From Anaerolineaceae bacterium UBA4781 (GTDB lineage Bacteria > Chloroflexota > Anaerolineae > Anaerolineales > Anaerolineaceae), in contig DHHD01000009.1 of the NCBI GenBank assembly GCA_002403105.1, forward strand, positions 1 to 48,731: a stretch of 48,731 nucleotides of DNA. Direction: 5' to 3'. Numbering within the stretch: position 1 is the first letter of the stretch; the number at the start of each line of letters is the position of its first letter. Shown piece after piece: positions 17,568 to 26,824 of this stretch. Position numbers and translations under genes: made by a program. Under the pieces are notes generated by a model. It was not told the DNA's origin. It saw only the letters and a list, made by a program, of their open reading frames with translations, and ran no database searches.

Positions 17568-19137
17568 ATGAATTTAACTCTTATCAATTGGGTTTTATCT
17601 TTTTCACCCATCCTAGTTTTTCTATTTCTCATGATTGGAAAAAAAATGGAGCGGAAGCAAGGCTGGGTTTGTTAGCTGGATATATACAATTGCACTTGCA
17701 TTCATTTTTTTTGGTGCAAATTTTCCGCTAATTGGATATGCTCATTTTAAAGCAGTTTTTCTAGCTGTAGATGTATTGTTAATCATCTGGATGGCTCTTC
17801 TCTTTTTTCATATATCGAACTACGTGGGTGCTATTCATGTTATTGGAAATGCTCTTTCGACATTCACAACCAATAAAACCATTCAGGTGCTGCTTCTGGC
17901 TTGGTTATTTACATCGTTCTTGCAAGGATTGGGGGGGTTCGGTGTTCCAGTTGCAGTAACTGCTCCTCTTCTCGTAGGATTGGGAATTAATCCAATTAAT
18001 GCGATAATAATGGCCAGCATTGGACATGGGTGGGCAGTCACTTTTGGATCAATGGGCTCATCTTTTCAAACTATGGTGGCTTTAAGTGATATCCCAGGGC
18101 CTATCTTGGCTCCCGATACGGCTGAATTATTGGGAATCATGGCCATTATTAGTGGATTCTTGATCGTCCAATATTATGCAGGTTTCCGTTCAATTTGGAA
18201 GAATCTATCTTTTGTACTCATCATTGGATCAATTCTGGGCATTGTTCAATATCTGCTTGCGACAAATGGGTTATGGACAGTTGCTACATCTGGCGCTTCT
18301 ATCGTTGCGTTGGGTGCAGCTTTTCTATTGATTAGAATTGGTTTGCTTGGGAAAGAAGAAAAATCATCTACTCAACCACAAATAGATTGTAAAGAAATTG
18401 AGCAAACAAAACCTTCTCTTTACCTTTCTATTTCTGTTTATCTGATTCTTATATTATTATCGGCTGCAATTAACCTCATTCCTTCTCTTAACAATTTTCT
18501 AGGTCAAGTAAAGTTAACTTATAAATTTCCTGAAATCATTTCTAATCTTGGTTGGATCACAGCTCCTGAAAATGGTCGTGTTATCTCACTTTTCACGCAC
18601 CCTAGTATGATTCTATTGGGGGCATCTATTGTTGCCTTTATTTTATTCAGGAGAAAAAACCTTCTCGATAAAAAATCATATAAAAAAATAATCACAAGTG
18701 TCATAAAAAGTGGGATGCAATCAAGTGTTGCAATTTTTTTTACGGTTAGTATCGCAGTAGTCATGAACCATACAGGTATGATCAGTATTCTAGCAATGGG
18801 ACTGAGTAATTTGGTAAGTTCTACACTGTATCCAGCGATCACTCCGTTTATTGGTGCACTTGGTGCTTTTATTTCAGGAAGTAATAATAATTCCAACATT
18901 CTTTTTACCAAACTTCATATACAAACTGCCCAATTAATGGGGCTAAACGTGAATCTAATTTTAGCAGCGCAATCTGCAGGGGGAGCATTGGGAAGCATAT
19001 TTGCTCCGGCAAAAGTTATTGTGGGTTGTTCTACTGTTGGCCTTGTTGGAAAAGAAGGGCAGGTGCTTAAAAAACTCATAAAATATGGGCTATTTTTGGT
19101 TGCTTTTGTAGCCATCATTACCCTCTGCATGGGATAA
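17568..19137 (+). pseudogene. lctP: L-lactate permease (LctP family), split by a +1 frameshift in an A8 run
   Basis: The gene encodes a membrane permease of the LctP family, which imports lactate or glycolate with protons. The intact part (TTG 17635 to 19137, 500 residues) contains LQGLGGFGVPVAVTAPLLVG, ISGSNNNSNILFTKL and APAKVIVGCSTVGLVGKE, all diagnostic, and about 12 helices. The first helix, however, is encoded in another frame from ATG 17568, which has a strong AGAAGGAAA ribosome binding site. That frame reads MNLTLINWVLSFSPILVFLF and continues to a TAG at 17673. The frames join at A8 (17639-17646). With seven A the reading becomes LMIGKKWSGSKAGFVSW, the family-like N-terminus. It is therefore a frameshifted gene, a slippage-controlled gene or a sequencing error. 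Confidence 0.82.
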
Positions 19138-19146
19138 CGATATAAT
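19118..19146 (+). promoter_or_regulatory. Promoter for the small lipoprotein gene
   Basis: TTACCC (19118-19123), a 17-base spacer and a perfect TATAAT (19141-19146) overlap the end of the permease gene. GAAGAGG follows about 8 bases before the ATG at 19182. Confidence 0.5.
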
Positions 19147-19181
19147 ATTTAGAATCGTATTATTTCTGAAGAGGTAATTTT

Positions 19182-19589
19182 ATGAAACGAATTATACAAG
19201 TTGCTTGTTTTCTCATTTTTCTTTCCGCGTGCCAAACAAAAACAGTATCTGTACCTGAAAACATTCAGGAAATCAGCCAACCTATGGCGGAAAATCTCTT
19301 CACCAGTCTTGAAAATGATGATTATGAGAGTTTTCACAGAGATTTCACAGATAAAATGTTATCTGCAACTGACGAAGATACCTATAACAGCATCCGTGAC
19401 AGTATCATACAGACAGTTGGTGAATATCAATCCCTAGCTTATGACAAATCAACCTATGAAGAAGATTATTTTATCTCGAACTATATCGTGCAGTTTACAA
19501 AAGGAACGCTTACTCTAAGCCTTGTTCTGGAAACCAAAGAACCATATCATATAGCCGGATTCTGGTTCCCTGATTTTCCAACGGAATAA
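19182..19589 (+). CDS. Small DUF3887-like lipoprotein
   Basis: This 135-residue protein has a lipoprotein signal peptide with lipobox LSAC (Cys 18), followed by a small NTF2-like domain. The pattern AENLFTSLENDDYESFHRDF, then a mid-region IIQTVGEYQSL and a final strand-rich part (YIVQFTKGTLTLSLVLE) resembles the DUF3887 group of small extracytoplasmic proteins. Function is unknown; NTF2-like folds often bind small ligands or associate with other envelope proteins. It follows the permease by 44 bases but has its own promoter and a terminator, so it is probably a single-gene unit. The DUF assignment is by pattern recognition and is moderately sure. Confidence 0.7.
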   Translation: MKRIIQVACFLIFLSACQTKTVSVPENIQEISQPMAENLFTSLENDDYESFHRDFTDKMLSATDEDTYNSIRDSIIQTVGEYQSLAYDKSTYEEDYFISNYIVQFTKGTLTLSLVLETKEPYHIAGFWFPDFPTE

Positions 19590-19624
19590 AAAAAAAAGCG
19601 CAAAGGACGATCTTTGCGTTTTTT
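19590..19624. terminator. Bidirectional terminator
   Basis: The stem CGCAAAG / CTTTGCG (19599-19605 with 19612-19618) is flanked by A on the left and T on the right. It serves the lipoprotein gene and the convergent FAD oxidoreductase gene. Confidence 0.85.
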
Positions 19625-20795
19625 AGATCAATTTTGGAAGATCTTTCTCTTCAATCCATTTCTGTTTTTGAATTATTTCGCGAGCCAGATCTACTTTTCC
19701 CCATTCATTCCATAACAATATTCCCTTAATAATATTGTCTTTTCTATAATAGATAACCCCACGTTTATACTCTTCTTTCCAGACCACGATGGGATCAAGA
19801 CGGGCATCGATCAACCCTACTGCTTCATATCCCACATCAAACAAATCAGAATAAAACATTGGGAGATAATCATATTCCTGATTTCCACCAGCCATATTTA
19901 AACCAGCCACTATTCCCATCTTTTTTGCATTATCGTTATGTTCGAACCTGAGGGTTTTATCGAGAGCAGGAGAATGGAAAGTTGCCACATCACCGGCTGC
20001 AAATATATCTGGTGCAGAGGTTTCAAGATAGGAGTTTACTTTGATTCCATCTTCAACAAAAATTCCCGCCTTATCCGCAAATTGCGAATTGGGTTTCACA
20101 CCAACACCCAAAACAATTCCATCCACATTCATTGTTTGACCATTTTTTAGAATAATACGATGTTGGTTCCCTTGTTTTTCAACATCCTTAATACTTACAT
20201 GATCCAGAATCTCTACCCCTTTTGAGCGGTAAAAACTATTCAAAAATTCAACGATTTCTTGCGGGAATACTCTCCATCCAATACCTGCTCCTGTGTCAAT
20301 AAGAAATACTTTCTTTCCTTTCATCGAAAGGGCAGCCGCAATTTCCGATCCGATAAAGCCCGCTCCGATAATGGCGAAAGATTCTTGTTTCTCTGCCAAG
20401 TCACTTAATTTCAGATAATCTGAATAAGATCTAAAGTAGATAATATCTTCATCGGAAAAACGCAGATGTTTCGGTTCTGTACCTGTTGCTAATAGAAGTG
20501 TTTGAAATCCAAATTCTTCCTTACTTTGAGTTATTACGCGTCTATCTCGTATATTTAATTGAACAACTTGATGGTTGGTTAACAATTCTGTATTCTCATC
20601 TTCAATAGGGATCCAAATGCTGTCAACTGGTTTGTTTTTCCACAGGTCTTTGGAAAGAAAAGGTCGGTTATAGGGGCCAAAAGCTTCCTTGGTTAAAATA
20701 CCAATGCTTCCATTTTTATCCTTCTCACGGATTCCTTTTACTGCATATGCGGCGGTTATTCCACCACCGACAATCAAGTATGTATAACTTTTCAT
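19623..20795 (-). CDS. FAD-dependent NAD(P)H oxidoreductase (rubredoxin/ferredoxin reductase-like)
   Basis: This 390-residue flavoprotein belongs to the pyridine nucleotide-disulfide oxidoreductase family without the redox disulfide. The FAD-binding LIVGGGITAAYAVKGI lies at the N-terminus, the NAD(P)-binding AIIGAGFIGSEIAAAL near residue 142, and the second FAD motif DIFAAGDVA near residue 262. GPYNRPFLSKDLW near the N-terminus is typical of NADH:rubredoxin reductase and nitrite reductase-type enzymes. The partner is not adjacent, since no rubredoxin, ferredoxin or nitrite reductase gene flanks it. In an anaerobe it could feed electrons to rubredoxin-dependent oxygen or superoxide defence; that is inference. 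AGGTGAACGT precedes the ATG. Confidence 0.87.
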   Translation of the reverse strand: MKSYTYLIVGGGITAAYAVKGIREKDKNGSIGILTKEAFGPYNRPFLSKDLWKNKPVDSIWIPIEDENTELLTNHQVVQLNIRDRRVITQSKEEFGFQTLLLATGTEPKHLRFSDEDIIYFRSYSDYLKLSDLAEKQESFAIIGAGFIGSEIAAALSMKGKKVFLIDTGAGIGWRVFPQEIVEFLNSFYRSKGVEILDHVSIKDVEKQGNQHRIILKNGQTMNVDGIVLGVGVKPNSQFADKAGIFVEDGIKVNSYLETSAPDIFAAGDVATFHSPALDKTLRFEHNDNAKKMGIVAGLNMAGGNQEYDYLPMFYSDLFDVGYEAVGLIDARLDPIVVWKEEYKRGVIYYRKDNIIKGILLWNEWGKVDLAREIIQKQKWIEEKDLPKLI

Positions 20796-21008
20796 ACGTT
20801 CACCTATAAATCTCTTTTCATTCTAAAAGCAATTAGGTCGAAAAAGTATTAGTAATTTATTAGACTATGTGGTTTTGTTGATTTGATCAAAGGTTAATAT
20901 TTCCATTACAAAATAGCAGTACGACTGATGCACAGATTAGACAACTATCCAGAGAAAAAGGATTTTCTTTAAGGTACAATCTTCGTGAAGGGTTGTATAG
21001 AGGTGTCC
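20796..21008. other. Divergent intergenic region oxidoreductase / sppA-like gene
   Basis: This AT-rich divergent region carries a plus-strand TACAAT -10-like box near 20977-20982, without a good -35. The ribosome binding site AGAGGTG lies just before ATG 21009. I see no RNA gene or repeat. Confidence 0.35.
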
Positions 21009-21872
21009 ATGAAAAAAAACAGCCAGACAAAGAAAACCAAAAACGAAATGGGGCTTCTTATCTTCATCATCCCGTTCATCATTGGTATCATTATTGCTTG
21101 TTTGATACCCAGACCTGTTATAGGAATCATTCAAATTCGCGATGAAATTGATACAAAGATGTCAATACGGGTAATTAAGGAAATTGATTATGCACGTTCC
21201 CATCCCGAAATAAAAGCTGTCGTTCTTATTCTCGATAGCCCGGGTGGAACGATCAATGATACGGAATTGATCTATTTGGAATTATTGAAATTGCGGGAGA
21301 CAAAACCTGTTGTAACCATGGTGGAAGGGCTTTCAGCCAGCGGGTCTTTCTATCTATCGATGGGGACAGATTATATTTTTTCAAATCCTTCCGCTCGAAT
21401 TGGGAACGTGGGTGTGATCGGCACTCTTCCTTCCACTCCCATGGTTCTGGAAGAAACGATTTCAACGGGTCCGTATAAACTCTTTGGAAATCAACGGGAA
21501 GGATATACGCGTTTTATCGAACTCATCAAAGAGAGTTTTTATCAAGTGGTTGAGCTCGGTCGTGGTGATCGTTTGGAATTGAGCAAAGAGGAAATTTTAC
21601 GTGGAGAACTCTATCCCGCCAGTGAAGCTGCAAAAGCCGGTTTGATCGATGAAGTAGCACCCCAAAGCAGCGCTGTTGACAAAGCAGCACAAATGGCTCA
21701 TATCGCTCATTATGGAACTCTTGATCTTACCAAAGCGCTAGCCATTGAAAACGCTGCTGAAGAAGAATCGTCTTTCTTTATCCTTGACGAAAACGGAGCC
21801 TCCACCGGGTACCCAAGAGAATCGGGGATTTACCTGTTATATATTCCTGATTATGGGAGTGAAATTCCATGA
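21009..21872 (+). CDS. sppA: Signal peptide peptidase SppA-like serine protease (S49)
   Basis: This short, membrane-anchored S49 protease of about 287 residues degrades remnant signal peptides or membrane proteins with a Ser-Lys dyad. One membrane helix spans about residues 14-34 after a Lys-rich start. The core has VVLILDSPGGTINDTELIYLEL, the catalytic Ser S111 in EGLSASGSFYLSMG and the likely Lys K157 in STGPYKLFG. YPASEAAKAGLIDEV is the conserved end of the domain. It is the single-domain type, not the duplicated E. coli form. I chose ATG 21009 with AGAGGTG upstream over a GTG at 20985. Its stop overlaps the ATG of the next gene (ATGA), so the two proteins probably act together at the membrane. 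Confidence 0.85.
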   Translation: MKKNSQTKKTKNEMGLLIFIIPFIIGIIIACLIPRPVIGIIQIRDEIDTKMSIRVIKEIDYARSHPEIKAVVLILDSPGGTINDTELIYLELLKLRETKPVVTMVEGLSASGSFYLSMGTDYIFSNPSARIGNVGVIGTLPSTPMVLEETISTGPYKLFGNQREGYTRFIELIKESFYQVVELGRGDRLELSKEEILRGELYPASEAAKAGLIDEVAPQSSAVDKAAQMAHIAHYGTLDLTKALAIENAAEEESSFFILDENGASTGYPRESGIYLLYIPDYGSEIP

Positions 21873-23386
21873 AAGCCAAATATTTATTAATTGCCATTGG
21901 GTTATTCCTTCTGCCTGTTCTTGCCCGGACGCTTTGGTATTATCAGGGCATTTACACCCCGAGCAAAAATTTACAAACGCCTGATTTTCTAAGCATTGAA
22001 ATTACCAATCCTGAATTATCAACACCTTTTGTTTCAGATGCAGTGAATACCGGTGAAACAAACACCGTTGTATTTGATTTAGCACATGCCAATCAATATC
22101 AGATCTCTGAAATCGAAATACTGATTGACGATTTAAAATATCGAGGTGCAGAGATTGTCACACTGGATGAGGGTGAGGATTTAAATACTCTCTTAAAAGG
22201 TGCTTCGGCATTTGTATCCATCGCTCCAACCATGAATTTCACAGAAGATGAGATACAACAGATTCAAGTTTTTGTTGAACGCGGAGGGCGCCTTTTGGTG
22301 ATTGCCGACCCGACTCGTAGCTCATCCGAATATGCCATTTCACGCGTCGAAAGTGTGCAGGTCGCCAATAAACTGCTCGAACCGTATCAGATCACTTTTC
22401 GCAATGATTATGCATATAACGTCTATGACCATGAAGGGAACTTCCGCAACGTCTTTCTCCAACCGGAAGATGAAAATGGACTCACGAACAATGTCGGCGA
22501 AATTGTCTTTTATGCAGCCCGGACCATCTCATCTTATGAATTAAATGTGATGGCTGGGAACGAAAATACACTTTCATCTCTGACCGACACGGGTGGTAAT
22601 TTATGCCTGGTTGCTTTATCAGAAGAAAATGTACTCGCGATGGGTGATTTTACCTTCCTGACTTCTCCCTACTATCAGGTAGCGGATAATTATCAATTCA
22701 TAACCAACATCAGCCAATTTCTGATTAATAGTGAGCGTCAGAAAACATTGGATGATTTCCCATACGTTTTCTCTCGTCCTATCGGTATCTTAGCCAGTGA
22801 CAAGATCGTTCTGGATCAGGACCTCTTGGAACAGATCAGCAATTTAAAAGAAATGTATACTCAACAAGATCTGCCGGTTGAATTCCTGGAATCAGATAAT
22901 GAAGAGTATGACTTGATTGTGTTGGGACTTATCCCACCAGACCAGACCATTCAAACTTATCTGACAGGGTTCGATGTCCAATTCGGCTCACAAACCAGAA
23001 GCACTGCGGTTCCGAAAACCACACCAAGTGCGACAGTGAATGCAGAAGCAGAACTGAGTGCCACGCTTGAGCCCACACCATCCCCTCTGCGATCAGGTCA
23101 AGTTTATATTGAAGGGTTTGGGCAAGTTTCGCAAAATGATTTCGGTTTCTTTTTCTTGAAAACAGAGAATGACCGTACGACTCTCATCATTCTTTCCGAT
23201 AATCAGGATGATCTGGTAGACTTGCTGGCATTGCTTGCCAATGGCAGTTTGGAGAGTTGTTTTATGGAAAATAATATTGCACTGTGTGAACAAAATAATA
23301 CAGGCTGGAAACCCACTTCCACTCCTAGCATCGAAGTGGAAGAGACACTCGAAGCAACTCCTACTCTGGCAGTTGAAATAGAATAA
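21869..23386 (+). CDS. Membrane-anchored DUF4350/GldG-like protein
   Basis: This 505-residue protein has an N-terminal membrane helix (about residues 4-24) and an extracytoplasmic domain resembling DUF4350 and the GldG-like glutamine amidotransferase-type fold. Matching segments are TVVFDLAHANQYQISEIEIL, the mid-region FVERGGRLLVIADPTR and later VLAMGDFTFLTSPYY. No catalytic triad is evident, so it is likely a binding or structural module. Two Thr/Pro/Glu-rich low-complexity segments (about 385-410 and 480-505) flank a short region with YIEGFGQVSQND. It overlaps the sppA-like gene by four bases and is followed by a terminator, forming a two-gene operon. Function is unknown. Confidence 0.72.
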   Translation: MKAKYLLIAIGLFLLPVLARTLWYYQGIYTPSKNLQTPDFLSIEITNPELSTPFVSDAVNTGETNTVVFDLAHANQYQISEIEILIDDLKYRGAEIVTLDEGEDLNTLLKGASAFVSIAPTMNFTEDEIQQIQVFVERGGRLLVIADPTRSSSEYAISRVESVQVANKLLEPYQITFRNDYAYNVYDHEGNFRNVFLQPEDENGLTNNVGEIVFYAARTISSYELNVMAGNENTLSSLTDTGGNLCLVALSEENVLAMGDFTFLTSPYYQVADNYQFITNISQFLINSERQKTLDDFPYVFSRPIGILASDKIVLDQDLLEQISNLKEMYTQQDLPVEFLESDNEEYDLIVLGLIPPDQTIQTYLTGFDVQFGSQTRSTAVPKTTPSATVNAEAELSATLEPTPSPLRSGQVYIEGFGQVSQNDFGFFFLKTENDRTTLIILSDNQDDLVDLLALLANGSLESCFMENNIALCEQNNTGWKPTSTPSIEVEETLEATPTLAVEIE

Positions 23387-23400
23387 ATGATGTCAAAGAA

Positions 23401-23430
23401 AAAGGAGTTCAAAGTCTGAACTCCTTTTTT
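23401..23430. terminator. Bidirectional terminator
   Basis: The perfect stem AAAGGAGTTCA / TGAACTCCTTT with an AAGTC loop is followed by T on the plus strand and has A upstream. It serves the sppA-DUF4350 pair and the convergent tdk-to-DUF362 operon. Confidence 0.92.
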
Positions 23431-23433
23431 ATT

Positions 23434-24546
23434 TTAACGAATCTTGACCAGTTCGTAAGTCTGGCTTCCTAATCCGATCTCTTCAGCATGTGTGAGAGTA
23501 TCGCGCCAGGTCACATCCGGATGGATATGATCAAATTTATCATCCATAGGTTTATAGGCTGCTTTATCAAATAAAATGCTGGTGGCGATGGCAGGCGCTT
23601 GATTGACAAGATCGACACAAGCACGATCTAGCGCAACCGGGTCAAAGGAAGCAGCAATACCGATATTAGGGGTAATTGCTTGGTCGTTAATGCTCCAGCA
23701 ATCACATTCCGGGCTGATATCCATCATCAAACTGATGTGAAAATTAGGTTTTCCCAGTAAAACTGCATACGCGTATTCTGCCATCTTTTCTCCCACCGTT
23801 GCAGAATTTTCATCATAAATAGCAGCCGCGGCACCATAATGGCAGCTCGCCACACATTGACCGCAGCCTATGCATTTTGAATAATCAATCTGAGCTTTCT
23901 TGTTTTTATTATAGGCGATCGCTTTTTGAGAACAATGTTGGATACATTTTCCACATGCTACACAATTTTCTTCCTTGATCTTTGGTTTCGATGCAGCGTG
24001 CATTTCCATTTTTCCACGCCGAGAACCGCTGCCCATACCAACATTTTTGAGCGTTCCACCAAAACCGGTACCCTGGTGTCCCTTAAAATGGCTGACACTA
24101 ATGATGATATCCGCCGCCGCAATCGCATTGCCAATTTTTGCTGTTTTTACATGTTTTTGATCAATCGATATATCCGTTGAATCCAAACCGGTCAATCCAT
24201 CTGCGATCAGAGCATTACAGCCCACTTCAATACGGTTGAAACCATTCAGCATGGCGGTTTCAAGATGATCCACCGCATTGGAGCGGGAACCATAATACAA
24301 CGTATTGCAATCAACTAGAAATGGTTTGCCGCCCAATTCCTGAATGCGTTTGACAACCCTGGCAATGTAGCCGGGTCGGATGTAAGCCATGTTTCCCCGT
24401 TCGGCAAAGGTTATCTTGATCGCCACCAACTTATCCTTGAAATCAATGCTGTCCATTTTCGCGCGTTTCATGATTGCATCCAATTTTTCCAACAATCCAT
24501 AATCGGGCAATACACGCATATCCGTAAAAAACACTTTTGAAGCCAT
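23434..24546 (-). CDS. DUF362 protein with two 4Fe-4S clusters
   Basis: This 370-residue protein consists of a DUF362 domain with an inserted bacterial ferredoxin module. Cluster motifs are CVACGKCIQHC and CIGCGQCVASC, each followed by a further Cys-Pro-like or Cys-His position, near residues 195-240. DUF362 segments include SVSHFKGHQGTGFGGTLKNVG and DPVALDRACVDLVNQ near the C-terminus. The family is widespread in anaerobes and is thought to act in electron transfer or iron-sulfur handling; the reaction is not established. It is the last gene of the tdk-hpt-cca-hydrolase operon, 7 bases after the hydrolase, and lies before a terminator. Confidence 0.85.
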   Translation of the reverse strand: MASKVFFTDMRVLPDYGLLEKLDAIMKRAKMDSIDFKDKLVAIKITFAERGNMAYIRPGYIARVVKRIQELGGKPFLVDCNTLYYGSRSNAVDHLETAMLNGFNRIEVGCNALIADGLTGLDSTDISIDQKHVKTAKIGNAIAAADIIISVSHFKGHQGTGFGGTLKNVGMGSGSRRGKMEMHAASKPKIKEENCVACGKCIQHCSQKAIAYNKNKKAQIDYSKCIGCGQCVASCHYGAAAAIYDENSATVGEKMAEYAYAVLLGKPNFHISLMMDISPECDCWSINDQAITPNIGIAASFDPVALDRACVDLVNQAPAIATSILFDKAAYKPMDDKFDHIHPDVTWRDTLTHAEEIGLGSQTYELVKIR

Positions 24547-24553
24547 TCTTGTC

Positions 24554-25309
24554 CTACTCCTCTATTTGATTTACTACTTCTACTATTAATTGACCTACTG
24601 TTTGTGGTTTTTCCATCATTAACATATGGCCTGTATTTTCCAATACAGAAAGCTTGACTCCTGGAAACTGGGTTTGCATTTGTTCTACCTGTGCTTGAGG
24701 AACAAATGAATCCTTCTGGCCTAGAATTATCGCTGTTGTATATTCCGCATTGGAAAGAATATCACTGCGGTCTGATCGTTCTGCCATCGCTTGCAGGCTT
24801 CCCACTACACCTGCAGCACTGGTGGAGTTAATGATTTTTCTAGTATATTCCTGAATTTCAGGAACAGAAGATAAACGCAGCGGAAATTCTTCCAGAGCTT
24901 TTACTACACCCTCCTGTTGAACCTTTCGAACCGTATCATACCGCACTTTTTTCTTTTCGGGATCATCCGGGTATGGATGGGAGGCTGCCAAAACCAAACC
25001 CAATAACCGTTCGGGGTATGAGCGGGCAAATTGCAGCGCTATATACCCACCCATGGATTGCCCCACCAGCAGGACCTGAGAAAATCCGAGGGTATTGATC
25101 AGATCAAGAATATCTTCAGCCATTTCCTGCATGGTGTAAGGACCTGCGGGAGCCGGTGATTTTCCATGCCCGCGCAGATCGGGTAAGATAACCTGGGTCT
25201 TCGTCTCGAGATAAGGTACCAATAGTTTCCAGATCGAATGATCAAGTGGATAACCATGGATGCAAACCACCGGAAGCCCGGCACCATATTTCTCATAATA
25301 CAACTTCAC
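24554..25309 (-). CDS. Alpha/beta hydrolase
   Basis: This protein of about 251 residues has the alpha/beta-hydrolase fold. VVCIHGYPLDHSIW holds the oxyanion-hole HG, DLRGHGKSPAP follows, the nucleophile elbow is VGQSMGGYIALQFA (Ser near 90), and the catalytic His lies in LENTGHMLMMEKP at the C-terminus. The Asp is probably in ILGQKDSFVP. The closest recognisable relatives are the 3-oxoadipate enol-lactonase-like or general esterase group, but the substrate cannot be told. I chose GTG 25309 because AGGAAG lies 6 bases upstream; a GTG at 25315 is too close to it. It lies in the tdk-hpt-cca operon with gaps of under 10 bases. Confidence 0.85.
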   Translation of the reverse strand: MKLYYEKYGAGLPVVCIHGYPLDHSIWKLLVPYLETKTQVILPDLRGHGKSPAPAGPYTMQEMAEDILDLINTLGFSQVLLVGQSMGGYIALQFARSYPERLLGLVLAASHPYPDDPEKKKVRYDTVRKVQQEGVVKALEEFPLRLSSVPEIQEYTRKIINSTSAAGVVGSLQAMAERSDRSDILSNAEYTTAIILGQKDSFVPQAQVEQMQTQFPGVKLSVLENTGHMLMMEKPQTVGQLIVEVVNQIEE

Positions 25310-25318
25310 GGCCACTTC

Positions 25319-26824
25319 CTATTCTTTCATTTTTTGAATCCATGCACTGACCCACTCGCAGGCTTGCTGTTTTGAAGTGACTTCACCAGAAGCCTGGGCT
25401 TCGCGCAGATCATCCAGTAAGGCGCCCAATCTCTTCCCAGGTTTTAGATTGAATTCAATCTGCAATTCTTGTCCATTTAGAAAGGGTTCAGGGGCAGCCA
25501 GGGAATTGTACTGCCGGAACCACCCGTTCAAAGCCTTCTCACAGCGGATGAGACCCATCTGCCAGCGCTCACTTTTCATGGTGTCATCGTATGTAGCCAA
25601 TAGATCAGCCAGTGAAAAGAGGACGACAAACGGACTGGCTTGCTGGGCTGCACGGTAGAAATGATACAGGAAAATGCGTTGTTCGGCTTCGCTAGCAGTT
25701 GTATTCAGATCATGCAGCAGCATGTGTGTGCTGATAAAACACTTCAGCCATTGTATTTCTGATTTACTGAGAGCCATCCGCTTTACCCGGCTTTCTGCTG
25801 CTTTCGCTCCCAATTCAGAATGATGGCTGTATCTAACCCTATTTCCTACCTTCTCACCGATATCCAATGGTTTTCCCACATCATGATAAAAGGCTGCAAA
25901 CAAAATCAATGATCTGAGAGTTCGTTCAACCGTAATGGATACATGAAGTGTTTGTTTGAAATCATCAGAATAACCATCCAATAAACGGTAGATATCTTCC
26001 ATTAAAGGCAATAATTGCTTATTTTTTTCATCAGTATCTATATAATTGAGCATCGCTTCACAATACCGCACTGCCTGCAGCGTATGCTTCCAACCATCGA
26101 ATTGATGCGGATTACCCTGTCGAAAATCGACCAATTTTTGCACTTCCGGAAATACAAGTTCGAGAACATTCAAATTATGAAGGATCTCTAAAGCATCTGC
26201 TACATTATGATTCTCGAAAATTTTGAATAGTTCATCGCGTTTTCTTTCTTCAGAAACTTCAGCCAATTTTGAAAGGGAGGCATGAACTTGATCGCGAACA
26301 GACTCAGAAACTTCCATTTTGTATTCCACTGCAAAGCGTGCCGCACGGATCATACGCACTGGATCAGCAATAAAAGAATAATCAGAACACGGGCGCAATA
26401 TGCTTTTTTCGAGATCTTTAATTCCATGCAAGGGATCGATCAGGTCTTCATTTTTTAAAGAGATTTCCCACGCGATCGCGTTGATTGTAAAATCTCGTGA
26501 TTGCAAATCAGCATGGATGTCATTCTGATACAAAGGTGCAAAATCAAAGATAGTGCGAATATCTTCTTCATCGTGACCTATCACGCGTGCATAATTACGG
26601 GAACTATCCAGAATATAAAATGCGCCGTTGATATGATTCGCCAGTTTGCGGGCTGAGGTCAGTGCGTCCCCCTCCACAACAAAATCGAGATCGTGAGAAG
26701 TTTTTCCTAATAAGACATCCCTCACCGCCCCACCTACCAAGAATATGCGTGTATCTTCAAGAGAAAGTAAAAAATCCAGGACAGTTCTTAGGAATGCAGT
26801 CTCTTGTAATTTCAATTGCATCAT
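25319..26824 (-). CDS. CCA-adding enzyme / poly(A) polymerase family nucleotidyltransferase with HD domain
   Basis: This 501-residue class II tRNA nucleotidyltransferase family protein builds or repairs the CCA end of tRNA, or adds A only. The nucleotidyltransferase head has FLVGGAVRDVLLGKTSHDLDF with the DxD metal site. SRDFTINAIAW and DPVRMIRAARFAVEY are the B-to-D type motifs of the neck. A C-terminal HD domain is seen at AAFYHDVGKP with SHHSELGAKAA. The HD domain suggests phosphatase or phosphodiesterase activity as in E. coli-type enzymes. Its ATG overlaps the hpt stop (ATGA), so translation is likely coupled. Whether it adds CCA, CC or A cannot be decided by eye. Confidence 0.88.
   Translation of the reverse strand: MMQLKLQETAFLRTVLDFLLSLEDTRIFLVGGAVRDVLLGKTSHDLDFVVEGDALTSARKLANHINGAFYILDSSRNYARVIGHDEEDIRTIFDFAPLYQNDIHADLQSRDFTINAIAWEISLKNEDLIDPLHGIKDLEKSILRPCSDYSFIADPVRMIRAARFAVEYKMEVSESVRDQVHASLSKLAEVSEERKRDELFKIFENHNVADALEILHNLNVLELVFPEVQKLVDFRQGNPHQFDGWKHTLQAVRYCEAMLNYIDTDEKNKQLLPLMEDIYRLLDGYSDDFKQTLHVSITVERTLRSLILFAAFYHDVGKPLDIGEKVGNRVRYSHHSELGAKAAESRVKRMALSKSEIQWLKCFISTHMLLHDLNTTASEAEQRIFLYHFYRAAQQASPFVVLFSLADLLATYDDTMKSERWQMGLIRCEKALNGWFRQYNSLAAPEPFLNGQELQIEFNLKPGKRLGALLDDLREAQASGEVTSKQQACEWVSAWIQKMKE

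Noticed and set aside
23434..24546. Ferredoxin oxidoreductase subunit for the FAD enzyme at 19623
   Set aside because: The two genes are in different transcription units with several genes between; a link cannot be supported.
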